The notes under the pieces were generated by a model that had not been told where the DNA came from, did no database searches, and saw only the letters and a list, made by a program, of their open reading frames with translations. The position numbers and the translations under genes are program-made. This document shows, piece by piece, positions 12,121-22,359 of a DNA stretch of 64,000 nt (the first letter of the stretch is position 1; every line of letters starts with the position of its first letter). Source of the DNA: Uranotaenia lowii (taxonomy: Eukaryota > Arthropoda > Insecta > Diptera > Culicidae); assembly GCF_029784155.1 (NCBI RefSeq), contig NC_073693.1, forward strand, positions 355,388,591 to 355,452,590, in the 5' to 3' direction.

Positions 12121-13414
12121 AAGGGTGATACGGTCAAAATTTGGTCAAGGAAAAACGCGTGTAAATCGGTGAAATCGTTTATTTAAAAAATCAAATTAAA
12201 CTTCTTTTTCAAGTTTAATTAGTATATAATTAAGGAAAAATATTCAGTTAGGCTTTTCCAAATCCGAATTGCCGGGCCTTACGCTTAACCCCTGCCATCA
12301 GATTTTGTACAGCCACCTTGTCCACCTTCTTCGCTGCAGAAAGCCAGTTTGTCTTGAACTACTGCTCGTGCTTAGCAGTTTTTTGGTCTTCTTTAGGTTC
12401 CGCTTGCGATAGCCCAGTATTTTTTTCAATTGGGCGGATCTCTGGCGTGTTGGGAGGATTCTTGTCCTTGGGAACCACCTGCACGTTGTTGGCGGCGTAC
12501 CACTTCATGGCCTTTTAACCGTAATGGCGAGATGCCAAATCCGGTCAAAACAGTACGGAACAACCGTGTTTCTTCAGGAAAGGCAGCAGACGTTTATTCA
12601 AACACTCTTTCACGTAAATTTCTTGGTTGACAGTCCCGGAAGCTATGAAAATGCTGCTTTTCAAGCCACAGGTACAGATGGCTTGCCAAACCAGATATTT
12701 CTTCGCGAACTTTGACAGTTTCATGTGCTTGAAAATATCTGCTACCTTTCCCCTTCCTTTTGCCGTATAAAACTCCTGTCCCGGAAGCTGCTTGTAGTCG
12801 GCTTTGACGCAGGTTTCGTCGTCCATTAGCATGCAGTTAAACTTCGTCAGCATCGTCGTGTACAGCCTCCGGGATCGCGCTTTGGCCATCGTATTTTGTT
12901 TATCATCGCGATTTGGAGTCACTACCTTCTTGTAAATCGATAGTCCGGCTGGTTTTTTGGCTCGATGCACGGTTGTAGACGATACACCCAGCTTATTTGC
13001 GGCATCTCGGAGAGAGAGGTTAGGGTTTCGCTTGAAACTACCGGTAACTCTTTTTGTCGTCTCAGCTGCTTCCGGTTTTCGATTTCCCCCAGATCCAGAC
13101 TTCTTGGCTGTCAACAAACGTTCCCCAAACACTTTAATTACATTTGTAACGGTTGATTTGGCAATTTTTAGCGATTTTGCCAGCTTTGCGTGCGAGTAGC
13201 TCGGATTTTCGCGATGCGCGAGCAAAATTTTGATACGCTGCTCTTCTTCCTTGGACGGTATTTTGACAACTGAAGAGTGAATTCCATAATCAAAATAGGA
13301 GCAACATTCTACACACACACACCTTCAAAATGAGGGGTGTTCAGGTTTTTTAAATGCAAAATTGAAAGAAATATGTCAAGTTGATATTGACCAAATTTTG
13401 ACCGAATCACCCTT
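12121..13414 (-). mobile_element. DD37E-type Tc1/mariner element, copy 2 (full length, inactive)
   Basis: This 1294-bp copy is in minus orientation, with ~28-bp TIRs (AAGGGTGATACGGTCAAAAT, one mismatch between ends) and a TA duplication at 12119-12120 and 13415-13416. It is the longer relative of the element at 2409-3517 and probably close to the family's full length. The transposase has three in-frame stops, so it is dead. Confidence 0.92.
12248..13261 (-). pseudogene. DD37E-type Tc1/mariner transposase with three in-frame stops
   Basis: The frame runs from a degenerate start (ATA in place of the ATG seen in copy 1, at about 13261) to a TAA at 12248-12250. The N-terminal helix-turn-helix region contains EEEQRIKILLAHRENPSYSH. 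The first catalytic Asp lies in MDDETCVKADYK and the second in PDLASRHYG. The Glu in NTPEIRPIE lies 37 residues after the second Asp, giving the DD37E signature. Stops: TGA where copy 1 has the Trp of FWPDL, TAA nine residues later, and TAG about 60 codons further. The DD37E signature is, from family knowledge, best known in mosquitoes. Confidence 0.9.
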
Positions 13415-13416
13415 TA

Positions 13417-14029
13417 AAGCTTTCTTTTCAATATTTCATTTAATATTTCACAGAACAGGAAATGAGTACAAAATAAAACTTCTGCAAGTTTTTGATATTT
13501 AGTCTTTTTAACTCCCTTCGGGCCAAGCGAACCTACCTTTCCTAAAACTATTGATCTTCGTCTTCAATGCTTTTTATTTCATTTTTGAACTTAAAGGAAT
13601 TTAACTATTGAAATTCGAGGGTAATTTAGTGGTAACTGAATAAAAATGCCTCTGCATTTTAATACGCATCTCAAATATTATGAAAATAGAAAACAAGTGA
13701 ACATTCTTCAAAATAAAACAACACTTCAAGTACAGATCCTGTTTGTTTTTGGCAATATTCTTTCTTGGCATAATAAATAATTTCAAATAAAATATTAAAA
13801 ATGACAAAAAATAAATAAAAAGTGATGGAGAATGACAAAAACGGCAAATATGACATAAAAATACAAACATAAACAAAACAAGAAAAGTGATGAATTCATC
13901 TGAAATTGATCAAAAAATCAAAAATGAGTCTAAATGGTTAAAAGTTGTATGTATGTATGTTGGACCCACCAGTGGCTGATAGATCTTTCAACCCGAGTCG
14001 GTACGGGAAGTCTCGATCGTTCATTCAAA
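13417..14029. other. Unassigned AT-rich sequence
   Basis: This is very AT-rich DNA with A-rich tracts. Minus-strand open frames here (MSYLPFLSFSITFY-type) are low-complexity artefacts. Confidence 0.4.
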
Positions 14030-15341
14030 TACACAGAAAAAAATTATGACTATTACGTGTCATTGAAAATGCTTACCTTTAAAGTAAAACTGCCTGTAAT
14101 CGAAAAAGCACAACAATTTAAGTTGATTTGATCAAAATAAAATAAAAAATCATTCAAATTTACAGCAAATGTCCTGTAACAAAATGGGGCATGACATTTG
14201 CCGTAGTTTTACAGGTCAAAGGCAATAATTTTTAGTGAGCAGATTTTTTACAGGCTGATTTCAAATTCCAGAACAAAGAAAATTAAGGTTGTCAATCAAA
14301 ATCACAAAAGTTAGTAACTGCTCGACTGTTTGTTCCGTAAAGTGATCGTGCTATGGAGACTTATCCGAATTACATCCGGTGGAAAAGCTTCGCGTTTGTT
14401 GTAGGCCACAAAGCCGTCCGGAAGGCAGATAAAAACAATCTACCTTTCGTTGTGGGTCGAGAACGATCCCCCAATGGAAATCCGTCACAACCTACAATCA
14501 GCCGAGCTGACGATCTGTAAGTTTTTGTTTAATATTTATTATCATCGGATCACATATTCATGAAATTGCGCAAAAATTCTATATGGTTACATGGTCTCTG
14601 TTTTCTTATAAGAATTGAAACTACTCGATAATCAAAACCAAAATCGAGCAGTTTCAATCGAAGCAATCCGGAATTTGTGTTGTCAAACGCACTTGTATGA
14701 GTGTCAATTGGCTGTTATGTTTCTGCATCAGTTATTTTGTTATATTTTTTTCCGGGCACAAAGTGCACGCTGCACAAGTGACGGAGGGGCCCCAAATTAG
14801 TGCACCATCGAGATTTCTTCAGCGTTGCATCTGCATCGACCGACCAAGCCCGGTCATCAGACGTAGTCAAAGTTCGAGCAGTCCCGGACGTGAAGTGAAC
14901 GAGCTGAAAACACCGGACGACATCGTATCAGCCGAAAGTGAAGAGTTGAACCGAGCCCTCATTCAAACGCTGCCTCTTTCGATTTACCCGCAATGAAGAT
15001 GAAGATAAAGACTACCTGGGACAAGGAGACATTGGCCAACATTACGCAAAAAACACCCCACTCGTGATTCCAACATACGATGCAATAATGTATCCCGCCA
15101 GTGCCTTATGATTTCTTCATTCGGTTTAATATTTTATCGAAGAAAAACAACCAGCTGTTGAAGAAATTTGTAGACCAGGGGTACCGAAATTATCAATGCC
15201 CAAGTAAAACGACATAACTAGTAACTTCCTGTCGGCAGGTTCTCCGCTGTTGTGGTACCGATTTGATCCGATGGTGTCTAAGTAAGTATCTCCACTATCA
15301 TCTTATTTCTAGCGCTGAAAGATTTTTTTTCTCCCAGGATA

Positions 15342-16200
15342 CACACAAAATTTTCGAGGCCGGAAATTAGCAATATTTTGCTCAAATTTGACCAGCTAGA
15401 AACTTAGCAATCAATTTAGCAAATTTTTCGAACTAAAATTTTAGCAAACGACGGAAAAATTTAGCCGCCGCAATTTTTACTTACTTTTTTAGCAAAAACC
15501 GGAGGAAAAGATCGCTCCGAACCTGAAAGTTCAATGTTTATTGTTTTTCTTTGCAATTTCGGAGGGTATGTTCGATTATTGAATAGAATACAAAAATAAG
15601 TTCACTTTAAATTTATTTTGCTCTTCATTTCGACACTTCATTTAACACTTTTCCTAAAATGAAACTTATTTAATTCCGATCCTGAGAACGTACATTCCGG
15701 CGAGCGAAATGCCAAGCGATCTGTACCGGGGTTGTGCTGGACGCACCGCATTGAAATTTCAGCTATGGTCCCTCTGGATTTTCGGACTGTTGTAATAAAA
15801 ACCCGAAACCCCGCCGACAGCAGCAATTTAAAAAAAAAAAACATAAATTAGAAATCGGAAAAATTTTACACTTTTTGATCGACTCTTACCTCTACGCATC
15901 CTGCATCGATTTGACTATCGTTTGTCGTTAACTTAGCCACCAAAAGAACTGCCAACATCGAATTTTCGGAACGGCACTGAATCACGTCGGTTTGGTTTTT
16001 TGTCTCTACCGGCAGCGGCTGCTGTCTAGAAACATGGCTGCTAGAAAACCTTCATTTTACTAAAATCAAGCAAAATAAACTTTTTTATTGCTAAAATCAA
16101 GTAAATTTAGCCTTTTGCTAACTCAACAGTAAAAAAAAATGTTTGCTAACGGAAAGTAACAGCGAAATTTTGCTAAGTGGAGCCCCGAAAGTTTTGTGTG
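15342..16200 (-). mobile_element. Family A copy 1: CAC-ended TIR element with TTAGCAAAA subterminal repeats
   Basis: This 859-bp element begins CACACAAAATTTTCGAGGC and ends with the inverted match, flanked by TA (15340-15341 and 16201-16202). Many TTAGCAAA/TTTTGCTAA motifs lie within about 150 bp of each end. It is inserted in the family D element. The minus strand holds an exon-like frame (CRSENSMLAVLLVAKLTTND...CVE, then GTAAGAG) and a second frame at 15844-15638 that aligns to exon 2 of the copy at 28936-29763. The acceptor between them is lost here. Confidence 0.8.
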
Positions 16201-16373
16201 TACATCAAACTGCTGCAGCTGGAAACTTTAAAGTTCCAAATGGTAGCAGGAATTCGTCACTATAAACTCATCGAAACACTGGAACCAAAACAACGAACCG
16301 GTCTTATATGCCTTGCTGCCGGTGTACACCGGTAAAGTTTGGCTGCGGTTTCTTCCGGTGATGGATATCACCA

Positions 16374-17463
16374 CACTGAAAGAAAAATCATGGTATTCTG
16401 AAATAAATAAAAATGTTTAATTCTACCATACGTTGATATTGTCGATATAAATAAATTTTTGGTGATTTTTACCACTTTTTGGTTAATTTTACCATGCGGG
16501 GCAGAAAAAATATGGTAAACCTAAATGAAAATAGAGGTTTAATTTTACCATGCGTAAAATTTGTTTATAAAAATGAAGTTTTAGTTATTTTGACGATCTT
16601 TTGGTTAATGCTACCATGCGCGCCAAAAAAAATGTGGTAAACCTTAATAAAAAAGAAGTTTAATTTTACCATGCGGATCGTTTTGTGCATTTGGTTAAAG
16701 TTTTGGTTATCGTGACAATACTCTGGTACATTTTACCATGGATGTCAATAGCCAAAATGCTTTCAATCAGTTGTGTCACTTTGTTTCCTCCTTGCCATTA
16801 AAACGGCTTTCAATTTTTAATTATTGTTAAAAACTTTGGAATCAATATTGATTATGTGCTCTGTGCTGCGATCTTGAAGGTAAAGTATTTTGGTGTGGGA
16901 TCTGCGACGAAGGATATCACTTTTTATTTATGCACAGAAGGCCATTACAATCTGAAGTGCATCAACGCATGAACGCATCATCGAATCACCGCTAATTTCA
17001 ACAGTTCATAAAATGTTCAAGAGTAAGTGAATTTTATAAGTGTTTCTGCAAATTTTTGTTGACATTTTTTTAAATTTCATTTTTAGCGCACGGGGCGACG
17101 ATGATTCAAGAAGGCAAAAATATAATCTTTGGACAACGGCGGAACACCAGCGGAGGCCAGCCGAACAATATTAATGTGAAAAAAATAACTTGGATAATAA
17201 CAGTGATGGATAAATAAACCAGATTTTTTTTAAATTTTAAATGGTTTCATTGAATGCATGGATAAATTACCATTATATTTTGTCATAATTACCATGGCAT
17301 GGTAAAATTGTACGTCGTAACGCACCATAACGCATACACATGGTAATTTTAAACACACTCATGTTCAAGATAATAAAAAACGTACTCAAAAAAAATCCAT
17401 CTGTTTTTATTTTTAAATTAACCCTTGGATATGGTAACGTTTACCATGATTTTTCTTTCGGTG
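16374..17463 (+). mobile_element. Family C: CAC-ended TIR element with ATGGTAAAA subterminal repeats and a mini-gene
   Basis: The left end CACTGAAAGAAAAATCATGG matches the right end with one difference (CACCGAAAG). The flanks are CA on both sides (16372-16373 and 17464-17465). The motif TTTTACCATG/CATGGTAAAA occurs repeatedly in the outer ~330 bp of both ends in both orientations. The middle holds a small spliced frame with its own AATAAA. It is inserted in the family D element. Confidence 0.78.
17013..17217 (+). CDS. Two-exon miniature gene in family C element, 46 residues, function unknown
   Basis: Exon 1 is 17013-17022 (ATG plus seven bases, ending AAGA). The donor is GTAAGT and the 64-nt intron ends in a T-rich tract and TTTTTAG. 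Exon 2 is 17087-17217, ending in TAA, with AATAAA overlapping the stop (17213-17218). The joined frame is open for 46 codons and includes MIQEGKNIIFGQRRNTSGGQ. Upstream exons may exist, since a possible donor GTAAAG lies near 16880. No family is recognised. It may be a real small protein of the element or the last piece of a larger one. Confidence 0.35.
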
Positions 17464-19743
17464 CATCTATCGATATCTGGGGGTTCCACGTAGCCGAAGC
17501 AAAACGCTAGATGTTCTGATTGATCACCTGGGTATGGTAACTATCTATTATAGACCACTTCACATTACCATGAGCGCCGGATAAAGGATCAGCCACAACT
17601 AAAAAGCGTCTGGGAAGTAAATTTTAAAAGTTTATTAACGTAGATTTTTATTATAATTTTGTTGTTTTGTTTTTTGTTTTGTTTCCAAAAGGTTAGAACG
17701 GTTATTGGCTCGCTAAAAGGACGTCCACCCAGACAAATGAGCCCTAATCAAGCAACTCAACATTCATCTGGTTTCCGGAGTTGACGACTGGTCTCGTTTG
17801 GTGTATGTAAGACAGTATCCTTTTCTTGAAAAAAAAATTATTTCTATTAGTTTTTTAAAGGTTTGATTAGAGGTGATTCGTTAGGGAGTTTCTCGGGTCG
17901 AATTCTATATTCAAAATATTTAAAAAAAAAAACTGTTGGTTATGAGAGACGATTGCATTAGAATTCGCAGATTTGTTCGAGCAGTAATTTACGGTAATCT
18001 TAAACTTTATTTACAAATGTTTCCTTAACAAAACCTCAATCAGCAAATAATGGTCCGAAGTCAGAATCTGTCCCGGTACCGATTGGCGGTGTGTTCCCGG
18101 ATTCCCCCGCTCACGCTCTGTGTGTGACTTGGTTGGGCTGCTTGAAAACTGTTCCCTGAATCTTACGTAGGTCTCATCTACGGCCGACTGCTGGACTAGA
18201 TGAGCTGCGGTGGACTCTCTCCCCAACAAGAAAAAGATGAGCTGCATCCAGATGATCGGCTAGATCCACGAGTAGAACTCGTTCGAAATATTCATCTTCA
18301 AGATAGCCAAGGACGAGATGTTGGAAAACACTACAACGTGGTCCTGGCGATCCCGCAGAGAATTTTCCATTACAGCGTAAGAGGACAGATTTCTAATGTA
18401 GAAGAGTAAGTTGAAGTAATTTTTTTTTCAATCTAGTAGATAATATTGTTAATGTTTCTTTCGTTATAGTTACGTCAACTTAGCATCGAGCGATCAAAAG
18501 CCGTTCCGGATGTCGAGCTCTTGAAACAGGCAGAGAAAACACAACCCACAGGACACAGGGACCAAAAATGAGAGGGTTTTTTTTATCGATTTCGTCGCCT
18601 TTGTTGCAATCATTGGTCAATTCTCCAAAGGCGCTTCACTGTTCAGAAAATAACACAAGACAGCTAAACGGAAATGACAATTGCTCCGAAAACAGCGGTG
18701 CGATAAATTTCAGCACCAAGGAGGAGGAAGAAGAGGTAACTTTTTTTTCACTTGAAGTTCAGAACAGATTTTTAACTTTAAATTTTGTTTTTCTAGCTCA
18801 AAACAAACCGGATAAATGGGAAAATGGTATACGGTTGGCTTATTCAAGAGCCTTTCCTGATATCGAAGCATGGAATTGTTTGCATCGATGGAGACAAACT
18901 GGCCGCCGACAAACTTGCTGATTTGGCTAAATTTAAGCAACATTTGACGTGGCAACGGAGATGGGTTCTTTTAAGGTGCAATTCGATCCAAGCGTTTTCG
19001 TTCGCAGGCGTAGTGTGTAGGAGAATATGCGGATGTATACACATGATGAGATGAAATAATAATAAATAATGCTTATTGCAAATAGATTGTTTTTATTTGG
19101 AAAATTGCCATTGAATCAGCTTACTAAAATATAAGCAAAACAAATTCCTATAGGAACGTTCTTTCCAAATTTACAGCCTGTAATTTTAAAGCAGCCTGTA
19201 AAAAAATATGATCACGTAAAAATAAATGTCACGTGATTTTTTTTTTGACCTGTAAAATTACGGTAAAAGTCCTGCTCCTTTTTGTTACAGGACATTTACC
19301 GTAATTTTACAGCAAATAATTTTTTCTGTGTATTGTTCATGTTTAACAGATCAACAATTTTGCAGCACTCCCAAGGGGTCCGTTACCATACCACTAGCTT
19401 AGGACAGGTTGGACTCATCTCACTCCCTTCAAACTATTCGGAACAAATGAAGAATCTTGGAAAGGTATTTAAGTTACCTACTCAAGATCCCAAATTTGCC
19501 AAGATACTCCGGCTGACTTGAACCCACAATCCATTGTATATCAGTTTTCCGCTCGTTTGATGCCCTATCCATTACTATTTTATACAATGAAATTTGAAAT
19601 GATCAATGCTCTAAGTTATAATAAGCTGATGTGATTGCTTTGTTGAACAAAAACTCTTCTTCCGCGACCTACTTCCGTCTTGATGAAATCCAAGCAATCG
19701 GCGGAAAAAAAATTCCGACGATGGCACTCTTATTTCATTTATT

Positions 19744-21627
19744 ACTAGCTGATCCCGTACGAACTTTGTTTCGCTTTTAACTTTAAAGCTGATAATTTTG
19801 TATTTGGTTTGGTAATTGGGACGCAGTTTCACCAAAAAATTTGTTTAAAATACTAAACAGAATTTGTAAGCGACCTATTTGCTTGTCTACCAAACGGTAA
19901 TTTAAAGTAAGAAATTGATTGAGCGTCGAGAAGAGCACCCGTGTACAAATTTTTGTCTTTTTCGGATGCATAACAACGAAATCTTGTCTAAAGTATTTTA
20001 AAGGATTGACGACCCCTTTTCTGTCATCTGATTAAAAATTTTAATTCATAAATCAATTGTCCGTTTTGTAAAACACCCGTGAACGAATTTCTGTCTGGAT
20101 CTCATGCATAATAAAACAATTATTGCAAAAACATTAAACAGTAAATGTGAACGACCCCTTTTTCTGTCGTCTAATAGAAAGTTTGTTATCAGGAATCGAT
20201 TCCTCGTCCTACAAAACTCTCGTGTTTCAATTTTTACTTCGATATGATGCCTAACAACGTAATTACAAAAAAAAAATCGAAAATATTAAGACGAACTCTT
20301 TTACTGATTCCTTGTCATGTGCTGTAAAACTCCCATGTGCAAATTTTCATTATAATCCGATGTATAATCAAGACAATGGGGCTTATTCTGAGAGTCACGT
20401 GACGTGATGTGCAAAATTTCACATCGTTGTGCCGACTCCAGAAACCACTCTAGGCTAGAAGATTCAGCTCAAATGTCCTGTGATCAATTTTTGGAGCTCA
20501 TTCATACTAACGTTTCTCCTCTGAAACATTTCCTGGAATCAGGATAAAGAAGTGAAATTTTGTAAGTCACGTCACTCGACTCGCAGAATAACCCCCAATA
20601 TAGCAAAAACAGTGAACAGATAATATGGACAACCATTTTTGTCGACCCCTGACTCGAGATTTGAAATCTGAAACAATTTAGCGTCCCTCAAAACTTCTAT
20701 GTGGAAGTTTTCATCTCTATCCTATGCATAATAACGTCAATATCGCAAAAACATTGAACAGTTTATATGTACGACCCCTTTCGCAGACCCCTGAATTAAA
20801 ATTTGAGTCCTGAAATCAATTACTCGTTCCTTGAAACTCCCACGTACCATCGTTTCCATCTTAACCCAATGTATTTTTTAAGCATTAATATCGCAAAAAC
20901 AGTGTTAATATGAACAACCCTTTTAGCCGATCTTTGAGCCTGAATTTGTAATCTGGAATCGATTGATCGTTCCTCAAAATACTTTTAGGCAAATTTTCAT
21001 TAAAAACAGATCTATAATAACTCCAATATCGCAAAAACATTGAACAGTTGATATGGACGACCCCTTTTGCCGACCTCTTCTGCAAAATTTGATAACTGGA
21101 ATCGATTGTCCGTTCCTTAAAATCCCCGTCTGCAATTTTTCATCCCAATCTAATGCATAATATCGCCAATATCGTTAAAACATTAAAAAGTTGATATGGA
21201 CGACCCCTGACCCTGAATTTAATACCTGGAATCGATTGCTCGACCATCAAAACACTCATGTGCAAGTTTTCATATCAATCCAATGCATAATAAAGTCAAT
21301 ATAGTAAAAACACTGAACAGTTCATATGGACGACCCCTTTTGCCGACCCCTGACTCAAAATTCAATACCTGAAATCAATTTCTCATCTCTCAAATTTTTG
21401 TCACAATCCGACGAAAAATAACGTCAATATCGCGAAAACAATATTTGTCTTTTATGGACGACTCCCTTTAAAAGGGGTCATCCAAAAATCTGAAAACATT
21501 TTTCATCATTCCTGGTCCTAATGAGTATCCATGCAAAATTTCAGCTCTCTAGCTTTTAAGATGGCTGAGCCTATAGAGGACAAACAAACAAACCCACAGA
21601 AATTGCTTTTTATATATATAGATAGAT
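19744..21627 (+). repeat. Tandem ~145-bp repeat element, ACTAGCTGATCC start and TATATATAGATAG end
   Basis: The block begins ACTAGCTGATCCCGTACGAA and ends with a AGACAAACAAACAAACCC-like stretch followed by TTTTTATATATATAGATA. Between them a degenerate unit of about 145 bp recurs roughly ten times. Its marks are CGACCCCTTTT, CAATATCGCAAAAACA and TGCAAATTTTCATC. Repeats with this start and end are widespread in arthropod genomes (recalled, not checked). The class is uncertain. A 219-bp MITE sits in one unit. Confidence 0.65.
20378..20596. mobile_element. 219-bp MITE inside the 145-bp repeat
   Basis: The inverted ends are GGGGCTTATTCTGAGAGTC and GGGGGTTATTCTGCGAGTC. The neighbouring repeat units give the empty site (CAATATCGCAAAAAC). 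Comparison shows a duplicated AAT or CAAT, so the target-site duplication is 3 or 4 bp. There is no coding capacity. Confidence 0.8.
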
Positions 21628-22053
21628 ATTTTCCCATTTGAAAAAAAAAAAGAACTTTTTGAGAATCACTAAAATTTCTCCATCTTCAACACTGATTCAA
21701 AATAACTTTAGTCAAATCTTCAATTCAAATCGAACAAAATTCCTTTCTAAATAGACATCTTCATTCGACAAATCAACAAAAAATGCACGGATTGAAGTCG
21801 ATTTCTATTATCGGTATTTCCGAAAAACCATCTCACCAACACACCAACAATTTTTATTTTTTTAAGACAATTATTTACTACAATGACTTACTTCGAAAAA
21901 AAATTAATAAAGGGAAACAAAAATGTTATTTAGAAGCCGCGAAAAAAAAACTACCATTCTCAAGCAAGGCCAATTTTGCTATCGAGTATTAATGAATGAA
22001 AGTTTCCTAAAAATAACGTTATGATATTAATTATAACTGTTATGTAGAAATAA

Positions 22054-22356
22054 GAGCAAGTTCACTGGTGTTGGGAAAAAGTGGTAGAAATTTTGACAAT
22101 TACGGCACATTTTTGAAAATTTTGCCATGCAAAAACATTTTCAAGATCTGTAGCCTTCTAGTTTTTTTTACAACACGTGTTGTATTTTCGCATGCTGTGA
22201 TGCAAAAATAGCAATATTTCTATCACATACGGCTGAAATAGAAACAGTGTTGTAAAAAATTACAACGCTCCACGATCTTGAAAACATTTTTGCATGGTAA
22301 AATTTTCAAAATGTCAAAATTTCTACCACTTTTTCCCAACACCAGTGAACTTGCTC
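22054..22356. mobile_element. 303-bp hairpin MITE, PIF/Harbinger type
   Basis: The inverted ends GAGCAAGTTCACTGGTGTTG extend for over 45 bp with almost no mismatch and then continue imperfectly, so the whole element folds into a hairpin. It is flanked by TAA on both sides (22051-22053 and 22357-22359). A 3-bp TWA duplication and this kind of end are the hallmark of PIF/Harbinger. Confidence 0.85.
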
Positions 22357-22359
22357 TAA

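Larger units (their letters stand above)
14353..19054 (+). pseudogene. Decayed multi-exon gene carried by the family D element, product unknown
   Basis: Exon-like blocks with proper splice borders are visible. The first is 14353-14516 (METYPNYIRWKSFAFVVGHK onward, donor GTAAGT). Another at about 14785-15112 includes GPQISAPSRFLQRCICID, then shifts frame into EDEDKDYLGQGDIGQHYA. Another lies at about 16260-16330 (YKLIETLEPKQRTGLICLAA). Then come about 18196-18405 (HPDDRLDPRVELVRNIHLQD, donor GTAAGT) and 18480-18735 (donor GTAACT). The last is 18797-19054 (VYGWLIQEPFLISKHGIVCI, DGDKLAADKLADLAKF), followed by AATAAA. The join 18735/18797 keeps frame (KEEEEE into LKTNRINGK). Stops, a frameshift and two insertions make it a pseudogene. 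I recognise no domain. Confidence 0.55.
14032..19330 (+). mobile_element. Family D: CAC-ended TIR element with TTTTACAGG subterminal repeats and a spliced gene
   Basis: The ends read CACAGAAAAAAATTAT on the left and its inverted match on the right, flanked by TA (14030-14031 and 19331-19332). Just inside both ends are several copies of TTTACAGG/CCTGTAAA in both orientations (about 14090-14210 and 19170-19315). The interior carries a decayed multi-exon gene on the plus strand ending with AATAAA at 19061-19066. Two other elements (15342-16200 and 16374-17463) are nested inside. Without them the element is about 3.35 kb. Confidence 0.75.
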
